Shown: positions 8,954-19,053, numbered from the stretch's first letter. The stretch is DNA of 64,000 nt from Arenibacter algicola (GCF_018860365.1 NZ_JAHKPO010000018.1:1-64000); one strand, 5' to 3'. Translations and numbers: made by a program. The notes: generated by a model from the sequence alone, not told the origin.

Positions 8954-9037
8954 ATCAGAATAAAACACATTATTTCACAACTGATGTTATATACGTGACA
9001 GATATTTAATGTTCTGGATAATCTAAAATTGAACAAT

Positions 9038-9496
9038 ATGAAAGATAGAATTGATGAAATGGATTTCAAAATTTTAAGTTTGCTGGCAGACAATGCCCAG
9101 ATGCCCTATACCGAGGTGGCTAAAAAGGCAGGTATTTCCCCTGGTACAGTTCATGCCCGGACCAAGAAAATGATAAATTTGGGGCTGATAAAGGGTGCAA
9201 CCTTAGATCTTGACTACAGCAAGATAGGATGGAAAATGACTATTTTTCTAGGGGTTTATCTACGTGAAAGTTTTATGTACAAACAGGTTATCGAGGCCTT
9301 GAGAAAGGTGCCGGAGGTAGTTAAAATTCACCACAGTACTGGTAAATATGATATTTTTCTTAAAATGCACGCTAGGGATAGTATGCATTATCGGGATGTG
9401 TACCAGGATACCATTTTAACCATAGACGGGATAAAAGGGGTAGAATCTTTTATGTCCGTGGAGGAAAACATGAGCCGACATATTTCTTTTGAGTGA
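9038..9496 (+). CDS. Lrp/AsnC-family transcriptional regulator
   Basis: The protein has 152 residues from the ATG at 9038; a TTG three codons earlier is in frame but less likely. Residues 1-55 form the winged helix-turn-helix (MDFKILSLLADNAQMPYTEV, then GISPGTVHARTKKM). The rest is the RAM/AsnC ligand-binding fold with its beta strands (VVKIHHSTGKYDIFLKM) and the usual C-terminus. Members sense amino acids and act as dimers or octamers. It faces the TonB-aminotransferase-permease operon across a shared intergenic region and is a reasonable candidate for its regulator, possibly with autoregulation. Confidence 0.88.
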   Translation: MKDRIDEMDFKILSLLADNAQMPYTEVAKKAGISPGTVHARTKKMINLGLIKGATLDLDYSKIGWKMTIFLGVYLRESFMYKQVIEALRKVPEVVKIHHSTGKYDIFLKMHARDSMHYRDVYQDTILTIDGIKGVESFMSVEENMSRHISFE

Positions 9497-9545
9497 TTTA
9501 TATTTTTCCAAGTCCGTGGTAACCAATTACGCTACAATTAGGTTG

Positions 9546-9579
9546 ACCATTGGAACAAATGGTTTCAATGGTGCTTTTT
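9546..9579 (+). terminator. intrinsic terminator after the Lrp gene
   Basis: ACCATTG (9546-9552) pairs with CAATGGT (9566-9572), extended by GAAC/GTTT inside (11 bp including one G-T), with a 5-base loop, followed by GC and T75-79. It lies 50 bp past the stop codon. Confidence 0.75.
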
Positions 9580-9752
9580 GATCGGAGCTTCAGCTTTCAT
9601 ACTAAGGAGGACTAAGGACGACTATGGAGAACCAGGGGCCCGGCCCCAAAACCTGAGCCCCTGTGTCTATTATATTTTAGAAGCTAAATAGGGCCGTAAT
9701 ATCACCAATAATACCTCCTTATAAAATCAGCCTTATATATTGAATAGCATTA

Positions 9753-11132
9753 TTATATATTTTTCATTTCGGCCACCAAATCTGTCAAAGCCGCCTTTGC
9801 GTCACCGAAAAGCATGGAAGTTTTGGAATTATAAAACAATTCGTTCTCAATCCCGGCATAACCTGCGTTCATACTGCGTTTGTTTACGATGATATGCTTG
9901 GCATTTTCCACATCCAAAATTGGCATACCGTAAATGGGGCTTGTTGGATTGTTATGTGCTGCCGGGTTAACAACATCATTCGCCCCAACAACCAGTACTA
10001 TGTCGGTATTGCTAAACTGGGGATTAATATCTTCCATTTCAACCAGCATATTGTATTCTACATTGGATTCCGCCAATAATACATTCATATGTCCTGGCAT
10101 ACGACCTGCAACGGGATGGATCGCATATTTCACATTTACCCCCTTTCTTGTCAACATCTCCTCCAGCTCATGAATTACATGTTGCGCCTGTGCAACTGCC
10201 AAGCCATAGCCAGGGACAATGACTACATTGTTCGCATAATTCATCATAATGGCAGCATCGCTGGCGGTGGTGCTCTTTATGGACCCTAAAGCCTTATTCT
10301 CACCTGCAGTTGCAGTTGCTCCCCCAAAAGCACCAAAAATTACCGACCCCAAGGTTCTGTTCATGGCCTTGCACATTGCCACCGTAAGTATAATACCAGC
10401 AGATCCTACTAATATACCCCCTACGAGCATCACCATATTATTATACAAAATCCCTGTTATGGCAGCGGCAATACCTGTCAAAGAATTTAATAAAGAGATT
10501 ACCACTGGCATATCAGCGCCTCCAATGGGAAGCACAAATAGAATTCCATAGATTAGGCCTGCAGCCAATAGTGTATACAACACAAGCTGGCTATCTACGC
10601 CGGTGGTGACCATAAATGCCGCAAAAATGATAATTCCAATAATGGTAATATTGTTTATGATGTTGTAGTAGGGTATCCTTACCACACTTTTTAAAGAGCC
10701 GTTTAATTTGCCCCAGGCAATTAAACTACCGGAAAAAGTAATGGCCCCGATTATTATTCCTGAAACTATGGTCGTGGATTGGGTTGCGTAGTTTACGTTT
10801 TTACCGTATTCCACTAGCCCGATAAGTGCTGCACTTGCACCTCCAAAACCATTGAATAAGGAGACCAATTCTGGCATTTTCGTCATTTCTACCTTTATGG
10901 CTATTAACCAGCCAATAATGGAACCTATGAGAATTGCCACCCCAATAAGGATATAAATTAGAGGTGAAACTTGTTGCTCATGAACAAAAACAGTCCCTAA
11001 AATGGCCAATCCCATACCGGCGGCCGCAATGGAGTTACCTTTTTTTGCCGTTTCTGGGTGGCCCAACATTTTTAGGCCAACTATAAATGTTACGGTCGCA
11101 ATCAGATATATGATATTCAATAAAATCCCCAT
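9753..11132 (-). CDS. pntB: NAD(P) transhydrogenase subunit beta
   Basis: Beta subunit of the membrane-bound proton-translocating transhydrogenase, which uses the proton gradient to make NADPH from NADH. Its 459 residues match the usual length. The N-terminal half has about nine membrane helices. The C-terminal NADP(H)-binding domain III contains GYGLAVAQAQH, HPVAGRMPGHMNVLLAE and VVGANDVVNPAA. The start overlaps the preceding gene's stop by one base (TAATG), indicating translational coupling. It is the last gene of a three-gene operon. Confidence 0.95.
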   Translation of the reverse strand: MGILLNIIYLIATVTFIVGLKMLGHPETAKKGNSIAAAGMGLAILGTVFVHEQQVSPLIYILIGVAILIGSIIGWLIAIKVEMTKMPELVSLFNGFGGASAALIGLVEYGKNVNYATQSTTIVSGIIIGAITFSGSLIAWGKLNGSLKSVVRIPYYNIINNITIIGIIIFAAFMVTTGVDSQLVLYTLLAAGLIYGILFVLPIGGADMPVVISLLNSLTGIAAAITGILYNNMVMLVGGILVGSAGIILTVAMCKAMNRTLGSVIFGAFGGATATAGENKALGSIKSTTASDAAIMMNYANNVVIVPGYGLAVAQAQHVIHELEEMLTRKGVNVKYAIHPVAGRMPGHMNVLLAESNVEYNMLVEMEDINPQFSNTDIVLVVGANDVVNPAAHNNPTSPIYGMPILDVENAKHIIVNKRSMNAGYAGIENELFYNSKTSMLFGDAKAALTDLVAEMKNI

Positions 11133-11440
11133 TATTTTTTTCTTTTAAACATTTGTAACATTCTATCGGTAACTGCAAAACCACCTACCACATTTAGGAC
11201 CCCCAAGACAACAGCAATGAATCCCAAGGTCAAGGCTACATAATCAGTTGGATCTGCATGCAACATCACTAAAATAGCTCCCACTATTACAACACCGCTC
11301 AAGGCATTTGCCCCGGACATTAAAGGTGTATGCAAAACAGCAGGAATACTCTTTATTACCTCTACCCCAACAAATATGGCAAGGATAAGGATATAGGTAA
11401 TCTGTAGGTTGTTCTCTATAAATTCCAAAAACTCATTCAT
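11132..11440 (-). CDS. pntAB: NAD(P) transhydrogenase subunit alpha part 2 (membrane part)
   Basis: 102 residues with three hydrophobic helices, equal to the C-terminal membrane part of the fused E. coli PntA. The split alpha subunit is common in many bacteria. Conserved motifs include IPAVLHTPLMSGANALSGVV. It is positioned between the soluble alpha part and pntB, with 11 bp to the former and a 1-base overlap with the latter. Confidence 0.93.
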   Translation of the reverse strand: MNEFLEFIENNLQITYILILAIFVGVEVIKSIPAVLHTPLMSGANALSGVVIVGAILVMLHADPTDYVALTLGFIAVVLGVLNVVGGFAVTDRMLQMFKRKK

Positions 11441-11451
11441 TGTTTAATTTT

Positions 11452-12552
11452 TTAATTATTTCTAATAATTCCATTTTGTACAATCAGGGTCTCATCCGTA
11501 ATTTCTTCCTCCAGATCCCATTTAAAATTGGTCCCTTCGGTTAAATGTTTAATATAGTTGTAGATATTTTTTGCATACAGATCACTGGCATTTGTGGATA
11601 CGCTTCTTGGATCAATACTGGTGCCAATGACCTTAACACCATTTCTGACGATGGTCTTATTTATCTCACTTACTTCGCAGTTTCCTCCTTGGGCAGCGGC
11701 CAAATCAATGATTACAGCACCATTTTTCATTTGCATTACCTGTTCTTCCGTAATTAATACTGGTGCTTTTCTGCCGGGAATATTGGCTGTTGTAATAACC
11801 AGGTCTGCCTGGAACAGGGATTTGTTTACCGCCTCTTTTTGTCTTTTTTGGTAATCTGCCGAGGCTTCCTTGGCATAACCCCCTTCTGTTTCCTCCCCCT
11901 CATTGTCTACCGAGATAAATTTGGCCCCAAGGGATTCCGCTTGCTCCTTGGTTTCAGATCTTATATCTGTGGCCTCTACAATAGCTCCCAATCTTTTGGC
12001 AGTCGCTATGGCTTGTAAGCCTGCAACGCCAACACCATAGATCAATACCCTTGCTGGCGCAATGGTTCCGGCCGATGTCATCATCAAAGGAAAGATTTTA
12101 GTCATCTCAAAGGCTCCCAAAATCACAGCTTTATAGCCGGCCAGATTGTTTTGAGAACTCAATACATCCATATCCTGGGCCCTTGATATCCTAGGAATGG
12201 CATCCATGGAAAAAGCAGTAGCGCCTTTATTGGCAATGGCCTGGATTAGTTCTGGGTTCGACTTATGATATAATTTACTGATCAAAATCTGCCCTTCGTC
12301 CACCAATTTTAAATCTTCTTCATCAAAGGGATTAATTTTTAGGAGTACCTCGGCTTCATGGAAAATGACAGCTCGTTTTTCAACAGCTACCTCAACATTT
12401 TTATAATCTGAATCCTTAAAGGAAGAGTACTCTCCTGCACCTTCCTCCACAAGAAGTTCAAATCCTGAGGCAATTAATTGTTTGGCAATGTTCGGCGTAA
12501 TGGCAACGCGTCTTTCTCCATCCAAGGTTTCTTTTAAAATGCCTATTTTCAT
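11452..12552 (-). CDS. pntAA: NAD(P) transhydrogenase subunit alpha part 1 (NAD-binding)
   Basis: The soluble NAD(H)-binding domain I, 366 residues. N-terminal MKIGILKETLDGERRVAITP is the alanine dehydrogenase/PNT signature. The nucleotide-binding glycines lie in VLIYGVGVAGLQAIATAKRLGA, and the RQD-like loop region in SRAQDMDVLSSQ. It is the first gene of the pnt operon. No TGAY-N4-RTCA box is present upstream, so this operon seems outside the island regulon. Confidence 0.95.
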   Translation of the reverse strand: MKIGILKETLDGERRVAITPNIAKQLIASGFELLVEEGAGEYSSFKDSDYKNVEVAVEKRAVIFHEAEVLLKINPFDEEDLKLVDEGQILISKLYHKSNPELIQAIANKGATAFSMDAIPRISRAQDMDVLSSQNNLAGYKAVILGAFEMTKIFPLMMTSAGTIAPARVLIYGVGVAGLQAIATAKRLGAIVEATDIRSETKEQAESLGAKFISVDNEGEETEGGYAKEASADYQKRQKEAVNKSLFQADLVITTANIPGRKAPVLITEEQVMQMKNGAVIIDLAAAQGGNCEVSEINKTIVRNGVKVIGTSIDPRSVSTNASDLYAKNIYNYIKHLTEGTNFKWDLEEEITDETLIVQNGIIRNN

Positions 12553-13030
12553 TTTGGTTAATGGTTTAGTTATTTATGAAAATTAACTTATTGGTTATGA
12601 TTATAGAAAATTGGCGAAAATAGAGAATTAACAAAGTATTTGAGGTTATTCATAAGAAAGATTACAATTTTTGTGTTAATTGTTTAATATTTCGTAAAAG
12701 GATGGCAAAACTACAAGGCCATTCCTTTTGAGTGTTATTCTTAGGTTTAACTTTTTTATTAATGTTTCTATAGACCATTCAATACTACAATGATAAGCTT
12801 AGTGAGTTTTTTAGGCATCCTGTACTGTCCGGGCTTGGACGTATATTAAAATGCAATTTTGGAAATTTTCTATAAGATTATCTCTTTAGGAAATGTAGTT
12901 TTTACAATCCATTCAAGATGGGTAACTTAACCTAATATTGTTAATTGTCGATTTGATTACCGACTTCAGTGTATTCCAGATGGAATTAAAGAGGCGTATT
13001 GAAGTATTTACAAGGAATATGATCTTCTAA
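12553..13030. other. intergenic region without a supported feature
   Basis: 478 bp between the pntAA start and the 3' end of the antiporter gene. It must hold the pnt promoter. I see no gene, hairpin with T tract or repeat. Confidence 0.5.
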
Positions 13031-14917
13031 TTAATGTTCAGGGGCATTATGGGCCTCTCGCATTTGTTCACTGTCCCAATGATTGTCAAATTCAATAATA
13101 CCCCTATTTAAATCTTCCTCCAACTGTTTTTCTTGTTGTTTCATTTCTTTTTTGGCCTTAAAAATATACTCTTCCCTGGTTTTGGGTTTATTGGCCAATC
13201 GTCTTAGGCTTTCCTCATCGTATTGAATAAATTTCTGGGCTTGCCTGTATATGGTGTATTTTCTAAACCCTAAATGGTTTAAAGCATCACTTGCCATTTT
13301 AACGGAGGTTTCCAAAGACTCTCTGTACACATCTTCAACACCCATATTTAGTAAATCGTACGCATCATATCTGTTTTTTGCGCGTAACATCAACTTCACA
13401 TTAGGATATTTCTCCTTCACCATTTTCGTTAAATGGATTACGTTATCGCTATTGTCAATTGCCGATATTAGAATCTTGGCCTCTGCTATACCTGCAGATT
13501 CCAATAGATCTATTCGAGTGGCATCCCCATAGTATACTTCAAACCCCATTTTCCTTAGAAGATCTACCCGGTTGGAATCGTTATCCAATATAGTGGCTTC
13601 AATGCCATAGGATCTGAGGAACCTTCCAACCGTACTTCCAAAATGGCCAAAACCTACCAAAATAACTTTGTGGGTCTTGGCAATGTGATCCACTGGTCTG
13701 GTTTCCGCTTTTTTGGTTCCTACCCGCGGTAGGATCAATCGCTCATTTATTATTCCCAGTATGGGCGTAAGGGTCATGGTAAGTGCTGTTACCACCAACA
13801 TCATATCCAATTCAACCCTATCCAGAATATTTAATTGATAGGCGAAAGAAAGTAGTACAAAAGCAAATTCCCCAATTTGGGCCAGCCCAATAGTTAGGAG
13901 CAGTCTTTGATCGGCCTTGAGTTTAAAAATGGCTCCGACCAAGAATAGGATTAGGGCCTTTAAAACGATTACGGCGACTACCAACCCACTAATCATTAAG
14001 GGGTTGTCCCCAATAACAATAAAATTAATAGAGGCTCCGACCGCCATAAAGAACAAACCCAACAACAGGCCTTTGAAGGGTTCCAGATTACTTTCCAGTT
14101 CATGTTTAAATTCGCTGGTAGCCAATACCACTCCGCCTAGAAAAGCCCCCAAGGCCGGACTAAGTCCAACCAATTCCATAAGATAGGCGAGGGCAATAAC
14201 GATGAGCAGGGCGGAAGCGGATAGTAGCTCCCTAAGTCTGGTTTTGGCTACCAACCGCAACATGGGAACAAAGAAATATCGACCGGCAAGAACAACGGTC
14301 ACTACCGACAGGAAAATGGCCAAAGCCTGAAAACCTAGGGGTAAATTCTCAAGTAGATAGATATGATCCGAATGATCGTCGGCAATTGCAGTTTTTTCCG
14401 AATCCGTTAGTAAGGGGATTACCGCCAACATCAAAATAACAATAATATCCTGAAAAAGAAGAATGGAAAAAGATGAAGCCCCGTAGGTAGTATTCATCAA
14501 TCCATTTTCCTTTATAGTCTGTAAGGTTATGGCAGTGGAGGACAGGGATACTGCCATGGATATGATAAGCGAAACTTTCCAATCAAATCCAATCATGTTA
14601 AATAACAGGAAGGAAACGATCATAGTACCCAGAACCTGGGCTCCGCCCATGCCAATTATGGTTTTTCTCATTTGCCAAAAACTCTTTGGTTCTATTTCAA
14701 GGCCTATTAGAAAAAGCATCATGACCACACCAAATTCGGCAAAGTGAAGTATGTCCTGACCTTCATCGCCAACAAAGCCCATAATATAAGGCCCTATTAA
14801 TATTCCAGCCAAGAGGTAGCCCAGAACAGAACTTAGTCCGAACTTTTTGGCTATGGGAACACAAATAATGGCACCGGTCAGAAAGACAATTGCTGCAAAA
14901 AGTATGCTACCGCTCAT
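13031..14917 (-). CDS. KefB-type monovalent cation:proton antiporter (CPA2) with TrkA-N domain
   Basis: 628 residues: about 12-13 membrane helices of the CPA2 Na/H exchanger fold (residues 1-390), then a TrkA-N/RCK NAD-binding domain (KVILVGFGHFGSTVGRFLRS near 415), and a charged C-terminal tail rich in Lys and Glu. In proteobacteria KefB/KefC export K+ during electrophile stress under glutathione control and need a quinone-reductase-like partner. That partner is encoded immediately upstream with a 4-base overlap. Whether glutathione is the ligand in this organism is unknown. Confidence 0.9.
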   Translation of the reverse strand: MSGSILFAAIVFLTGAIICVPIAKKFGLSSVLGYLLAGILIGPYIMGFVGDEGQDILHFAEFGVVMMLFLIGLEIEPKSFWQMRKTIIGMGGAQVLGTMIVSFLLFNMIGFDWKVSLIISMAVSLSSTAITLQTIKENGLMNTTYGASSFSILLFQDIIVILMLAVIPLLTDSEKTAIADDHSDHIYLLENLPLGFQALAIFLSVVTVVLAGRYFFVPMLRLVAKTRLRELLSASALLIVIALAYLMELVGLSPALGAFLGGVVLATSEFKHELESNLEPFKGLLLGLFFMAVGASINFIVIGDNPLMISGLVVAVIVLKALILFLVGAIFKLKADQRLLLTIGLAQIGEFAFVLLSFAYQLNILDRVELDMMLVVTALTMTLTPILGIINERLILPRVGTKKAETRPVDHIAKTHKVILVGFGHFGSTVGRFLRSYGIEATILDNDSNRVDLLRKMGFEVYYGDATRIDLLESAGIAEAKILISAIDNSDNVIHLTKMVKEKYPNVKLMLRAKNRYDAYDLLNMGVEDVYRESLETSVKMASDALNHLGFRKYTIYRQAQKFIQYDEESLRRLANKPKTREEYIFKAKKEMKQQEKQLEEDLNRGIIEFDNHWDSEQMREAHNAPEH

Positions 14918-15519
14918 TTAGAAGTTATTTTATTTAGTTGGGGAGTGTCATTTAAGAATTCACAGTTTTTCATCTTGTCAAAAGGAAGGTTTTGCTGTAA
15001 TTCAAATATTAATTGTTCGTATTTCAAGGTGTAATCTTCCAGCTCTTGATCGGACATGTTATGGGTTCCCATAACCGTAAATGGTGGCAGATATATCATA
15101 TTACAGAGTCTGGCGGTCTGTTCAAAGGGTCGCAAAAATTCATTTACAGAATAGTTATTGCTACCTTCTGAACAGTAAACTGCCCTGGTTCCACCGGTGG
15201 TAATAACATTTAAACATTTTTTGGATTGTAGCGCCTTGCCGTTAGCTCCATAGGCCCATCCAAATTCCAGAACCACATCCATCCATTGTTTCATCAAGGG
15301 GGGGCAACTGTACCAATAAAAGGGATGGTGCCAAACAATAACATCGTGTTCGGCCAAAAGTTTTTTTTCACTTGTAATATCTATGTTAAAATCGGGATAG
15401 CGCTCATAAAGGTCATGAAAAGTAACCCCCTCTTTATTTTCTACCATTTTTACCAGGGCTTTGTTTGCTCTGGATTGTTCAAATTTTGGATGTGCAAACA
15501 AAATTAATATTCGATTCAT
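14914..15519 (-). CDS. NAD(P)H:quinone oxidoreductase-like flavoprotein, KefF/KefG type
   Basis: 201 residues with the flavodoxin-like fold of the NQO1/KefF family. N-terminal ILILFAHPKFEQSRANKALV is the family opening; HHPFYWYSCPPLMKQWMD is the FMN-loop/partner motif. In the E. coli Kef systems the cognate protein activates the antiporter and reduces quinones. The 4-base overlap with the KefB-type gene supports a functional pair. Confidence 0.88.
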   Translation of the reverse strand: MNRILILFAHPKFEQSRANKALVKMVENKEGVTFHDLYERYPDFNIDITSEKKLLAEHDVIVWHHPFYWYSCPPLMKQWMDVVLEFGWAYGANGKALQSKKCLNVITTGGTRAVYCSEGSNNYSVNEFLRPFEQTARLCNMIYLPPFTVMGTHNMSDQELEDYTLKYEQLIFELQQNLPFDKMKNCEFLNDTPQLNKITSK

Positions 15520-15610
15520 ACTTTTAATTTAATGCAAAACATTGGAACCAAGGTTTCATTTCCAATAAATATGGCATTCCATATCTGTAATTAGGCCCTT
15601 CCTTACCGAT

Positions 15611-16867
15611 TTACACCTTATCCAGACCATTGTTAAAAGAGGTTGGCAGTTCAAATACTTCCAACTCAAAATAAGGCAGTGCCGCCAACAAATGGTCAAA
15701 AATATCCGCCATTATATATTCGTAATTTTCCCAACGTTTATCACTGCTAAAGGCGTAGATTTCCAAGGGTATCCCTTGTGGTGTAGGAGATAATTGCCTG
15801 GTCATTAGGGTCATAGTCTGGTTAATAGCGGAGTGGTTCTTTAAGTAGGTTTCCGCATATTTTCTAAAAACACCAATATTTGTAAGGTTCCTTCCGTTTA
15901 TGGCCATTTGTTTGTCAATATCGTGCTCATTGTTATAGGTATCGATATTGGTATTTCTTACCTCTAAATATTTGGAAATTATCTGTATACCTTTCAGGGT
16001 TTCGATGTTTTCTGCAGTCAGGAATTTAATACTTTTCTGTTTTATAAGCAGAGCGCGTTTAATCCTACGGCCTCCGGAGGCCTGCATTCCCCTCCAGTTT
16101 TTGAAAGAATCAGAAATAAGCGAATAGGTAGGAATGGTTGTAATTGTCTTGTCAAAATTCTGGACTTTCACCGTTGCAAGGGAAATTTCGGTAACATTGC
16201 CATCGGCCCCAAATTTTTCAAAGGTTATCCAGTCCCCTATACGCACCATGTCATTGATACTTACCTGTATGCTTGCCACAAGGCCTAAAATGGTATCTTT
16301 AAATATCAAAAGAATTACCGCAGAAGCAGCGCCCAAGGCGGTAAAGAATTTCCAAATAGTGGTATCGGTCAATACCGCAAAAAGAGTTAGGATGCCCCCG
16401 ATCCAAGCGAATATCATAAATACCTGAATATAACTATCCAAAGGCTTGTCCTTCATATGGGGCAAGGTTTTTAGATAATCCTTAATGCTTCGGAGCAGGC
16501 TTCTTATAAGTATTAGCACCAAAATTACGGCTAGGATTTCAATGGCCTTCAATATAATACCTTCGGTATTTTCAAAATCGAGGAAGGCCAAGGGAAGATA
16601 CCTGTACAACAACCATAAGGGTATAATGTGCGCTACATACCTGGGCACCTTATTGAACACTAAAAAATTATCAAAATTGGTCTTGGACTGCCTAGCGAAC
16701 CTGACCGATAAGAAACGGAATAGTTTCCAAAGGATATAATCCATCAATAGGGCCACTAAAATTATTCCTATGAAAAGAATTAGGGCGTTGAGATAGGCGG
16801 CCGTGTTGGCTTCCAAACCGGATTGGATCAGGTAATCGTAAAGTAATCGTCTTAAACCGTTGTTCAT
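15611..16867 (-). CDS. MscS-superfamily mechanosensitive channel, YbdG type
   Basis: 418 residues from the ATG at 16867 (MNNGLRRLLYDYL); a further in-frame start at 16897 is less likely. There are about five membrane helices, then the MscS pore/beta region (GAASAVILLIFKDTILGLVASIQ, MVRIGDWITFEKFGADG). The C-terminal part, with NGRNLTNIGVFRKYAETYL and LSPTPQGIPLEIYAF, matches the E. coli YbdG (MscM) pattern and length. It protects against mild osmotic downshock. It is separate from the second MscS-type gene at 24964. Confidence 0.88.
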   Translation of the reverse strand: MNNGLRRLLYDYLIQSGLEANTAAYLNALILFIGIILVALLMDYILWKLFRFLSVRFARQSKTNFDNFLVFNKVPRYVAHIIPLWLLYRYLPLAFLDFENTEGIILKAIEILAVILVLILIRSLLRSIKDYLKTLPHMKDKPLDSYIQVFMIFAWIGGILTLFAVLTDTTIWKFFTALGAASAVILLIFKDTILGLVASIQVSINDMVRIGDWITFEKFGADGNVTEISLATVKVQNFDKTITTIPTYSLISDSFKNWRGMQASGGRRIKRALLIKQKSIKFLTAENIETLKGIQIISKYLEVRNTNIDTYNNEHDIDKQMAINGRNLTNIGVFRKYAETYLKNHSAINQTMTLMTRQLSPTPQGIPLEIYAFSSDKRWENYEYIMADIFDHLLAALPYFELEVFELPTSFNNGLDKV

Positions 16868-17048
16868 GACCAGAATGCAATGTTGAATATTTGGCAAAAA
16901 TAAGGATTGAGGTTCAGTTGTAGCAGTAGATAGGCAAAAAGTATTAAAGCTCTGTCCTACAAACTATTTTAATCCCTTTATGTGCTTAAACAGGTTGCTT
17001 ATCTATACCGGGCTAAAATCGTAAAATAAATTTGAAGTTAGTTAATTT

Positions 17049-17243
17049 TTACCGGCTAATGATTTCATTGTTCAGAATATTGCCATCAACGTCATAATGT
17101 GTAAATTCTACCACTGTGGCAGTTCCTTCCCAGGTCAATTTAATTCCATTGTTGGCAATGACATCCTGGCAAAGGAGGTACGGCAGCAATGCCGATCCAT
17201 TTTCATTGCTCGCACATAGGATAGTTGAAGTTGTACTTGGCAC
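17049..17243 (-). CDS. possible short ORF or gene fragment, unknown
   Basis: 64 codons from a GTG start, reading MPSTTSTILCASNENGS and ending NNEIISR. The sequence looks protein-like (a beta-rich piece with TWEGTATVVEFTHYDVDG) but has no signal peptide and no upstream extension, so it may be the remnant of a larger secreted protein. I do not recognise it. Confidence 0.3.
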   Translation of the reverse strand: MPSTTSTILCASNENGSALLPYLLCQDVIANNGIKLTWEGTATVVEFTHYDVDGNILNNEIISR

Positions 17244-17331
17244 AATAAATATTGAATAATGTTAAAAAAAAGCCATATATTGAATAAGCTAAAAAAACTC
17301 TAAAATATAACCACCCATTAACAAAGTCAAT

Positions 17332-17877
17332 ATGAAAATAAACCGATTCTTTATGACCGTGGCCACGGTAGTTGTAGTGTTCCTATACAGTGAAAATGCA
17401 TTTTGCCAGACCACAGATATCGCGGTAGTGGATAGTACCTCCAAAGCAGAAAACAGATTAAAATTCGGTTGTGGGTTTGGATTGAGCTTTGTTGGAGGTA
17501 CCAATATTAGTCTATCTCCTAATTTGATTTATGATGTAAGCAATAAAGTGAGTCTTGGCGGTGGAATCCAGGGCAGTTATACCTCCATCAAGGATTTGCA
17601 GAATACCACCACTTTTGGAGCCAACATTATAACCCAGTATAGGCCGATCCGACAATTGACTACCTTATTGGAATTCGCCCAACTCAAGGTAAATACCAAA
17701 ACGGAGACCCCCACGGGAAAAGTTACCGATGATTACTGGGACTCTGCACTCTTCGTTGGTTTAGGATGGAATATTAATGAAAAAATATCCGTAGGGGCAA
17801 AATACAATGTATTGTACAAGGAAGATGAAAGTGTATATACCAGTCCCATTCTTCCCTTTGTAAATATTACCTTTTAG
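17332..17877 (+). CDS. outer-membrane beta-barrel protein, unknown function
   Basis: 181 residues with a signal peptide (MKINRFFMTVATVVVVFLYS, cleavage around AFCQ). The mature part shows alternating hydrophobic strands and Gly-rich turns, and ends VNITF, a C-terminal aromatic typical of barrels. This fits the porin-like small barrel (OMP_b-brl) group of Bacteroidota. It stands alone with no linked function. Confidence 0.7.
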   Translation: MKINRFFMTVATVVVVFLYSENAFCQTTDIAVVDSTSKAENRLKFGCGFGLSFVGGTNISLSPNLIYDVSNKVSLGGGIQGSYTSIKDLQNTTTFGANIITQYRPIRQLTTLLEFAQLKVNTKTETPTGKVTDDYWDSALFVGLGWNINEKISVGAKYNVLYKEDESVYTSPILPFVNITF

Positions 17878-18313
17878 AAGATTGGCGGCTTAGGTGGCAT
17901 TAAAGTTTTAATAGCGCAAGGCCAAACACTATCTTACTTGTGTTGATATCGGGCATCGAGGTCTTTTAAAGTACCTAGGGGGGGGATTAGAACCGGATTC
18001 CCATTTTTTTTGACGATAGATTCAATCGTTTTTCCCAATTAGGTTTACAGAGAATTTTATCCCATTTGCGGCAATTCCTAGATCGCTTCTGCAAATAATA
18101 TCACTTAATATTCAACTTCATGGATATTGTAATACCTCAAATAATTAATACACTGCTCTAGATTGGGATTAACCCAACTATGCTAAATGTTGACATTTTT
18201 TAAGATTTGTTGTCAATGTGCAGTTAAAATAGCATATAAATTGGAAAATCCTGCTGTTTCATGAGGAAGTGTATGTCTATAAATTTGTAGGCGTATTCTT
18301 TAAATACTTCGTT
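17878..18313. other. intergenic region without a supported feature
   Basis: About 430 bp. It contains G-rich and T-rich runs (near 17980-18010) but no gene, convincing terminator or TGAY-N4-RTCA box. Confidence 0.5.
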
Positions 18314-18865
18314 ATGAAAAAAATGAATTTTTATCCCAAGACTTGGCAAGTGGTACCACTGCTTTCCGATAGGTATCTGTTGGATTCAGATGGAAAATGT
18401 ATAAAGGATTTGGTCTTGCGGAATAGCTATGCCACGGATATGAAAGTGTCCGAAATGGATTTGAACATTACTAAGTTTTCTGCTATAGATACCCATGGAC
18501 AGGAGCATTTTATTGGGGACTTCCCAGGTCAGGCTTCCATACCTATCAAAGGTATGCATACGGGCCTATTTCTAAAATCCAAAAGCGTCCTTAGCTTGGA
18601 AAAAGGTTCTTACAGTGCATTCAGATTTTATCTTGGCAAATCTGGGAGCAAGATAATCTATAGTGATAGATTTCAAGAACGTGCGGACGGAATTAAATTC
18701 CTGGACTTCGAGATAGTGAACGGACTAACCATTGAAGGGGAGGAGTCGCCCGAAGCTATTCTCCGGTTTGATTTTGTACCCTTTAAAACAATGGGACTTT
18801 TGAAGTCCATTGCACAATTTTTTAAAGGCCCTGCTGCACTTGTGGGCAAGCTCGCACACTCGTAG
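18314..18865 (+). CDS. hypothetical cytoplasmic protein
   Basis: 183 residues from the ATG at 18314 (MKKMNFYPKTWQVVPLLSD); the frame is open 45 bases upstream but that extension looks non-coding. No signal peptide or membrane helix is evident. The body is mixed alpha/beta, with a C-terminal hydrophobic-basic stretch (GLLKSIAQFFKGPAALVGKL) that could associate with membranes. I do not recognise a family. It lies just left of the stress island and has no box of its own. Confidence 0.6.
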   Translation: MKKMNFYPKTWQVVPLLSDRYLLDSDGKCIKDLVLRNSYATDMKVSEMDLNITKFSAIDTHGQEHFIGDFPGQASIPIKGMHTGLFLKSKSVLSLEKGSYSAFRFYLGKSGSKIIYSDRFQERADGIKFLDFEIVNGLTIEGEESPEAILRFDFVPFKTMGLLKSIAQFFKGPAALVGKLAHS

Positions 18866-19041
18866 GTCTGGAAATCCAAAAAGCCCGTTGATTGGGACAA
18901 AATCAGTTTCCAGAGATGTAATGGCCTAAATAATACGGACTACAAACAACCCACAGAACATGAGTAACTTGTTTTGTGGGTTTTATATTTAGCATTCACT
19001 GTTTAATGGATAGCTGTAAATAGTTCAATCCTATCAATAGC

Positions 19042-19053
19042 TGATAATTATCA
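19042..19053. promoter_or_regulatory. TGAY-N4-RTCA box (cls promoter)
   Basis: TGATAATTATCA, a perfect palindrome, 71 bp upstream of the cls start. A -7-like GAACTTTG lies at 19076-19083; box centre to its first base is 28.5 bp, one base shorter than the other 20 promoters. Confidence 0.6.

Larger units (their letters stand above)
7419..9037. other. long AT-rich intergenic region between divergent TonB operon and Lrp gene
   Basis: About 1.6 kb without a convincing gene. The only longer frame (8298-8591, + strand, 97 codons) has no recognisable domain and composition like the flanking non-coding DNA. The region holds a diverged 80-bp direct repeat (7801-7884 and 8871-8953) and a palindrome at 7759-7779, listed separately. 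It may be a large regulatory region or contain decayed coding DNA. Confidence 0.6.
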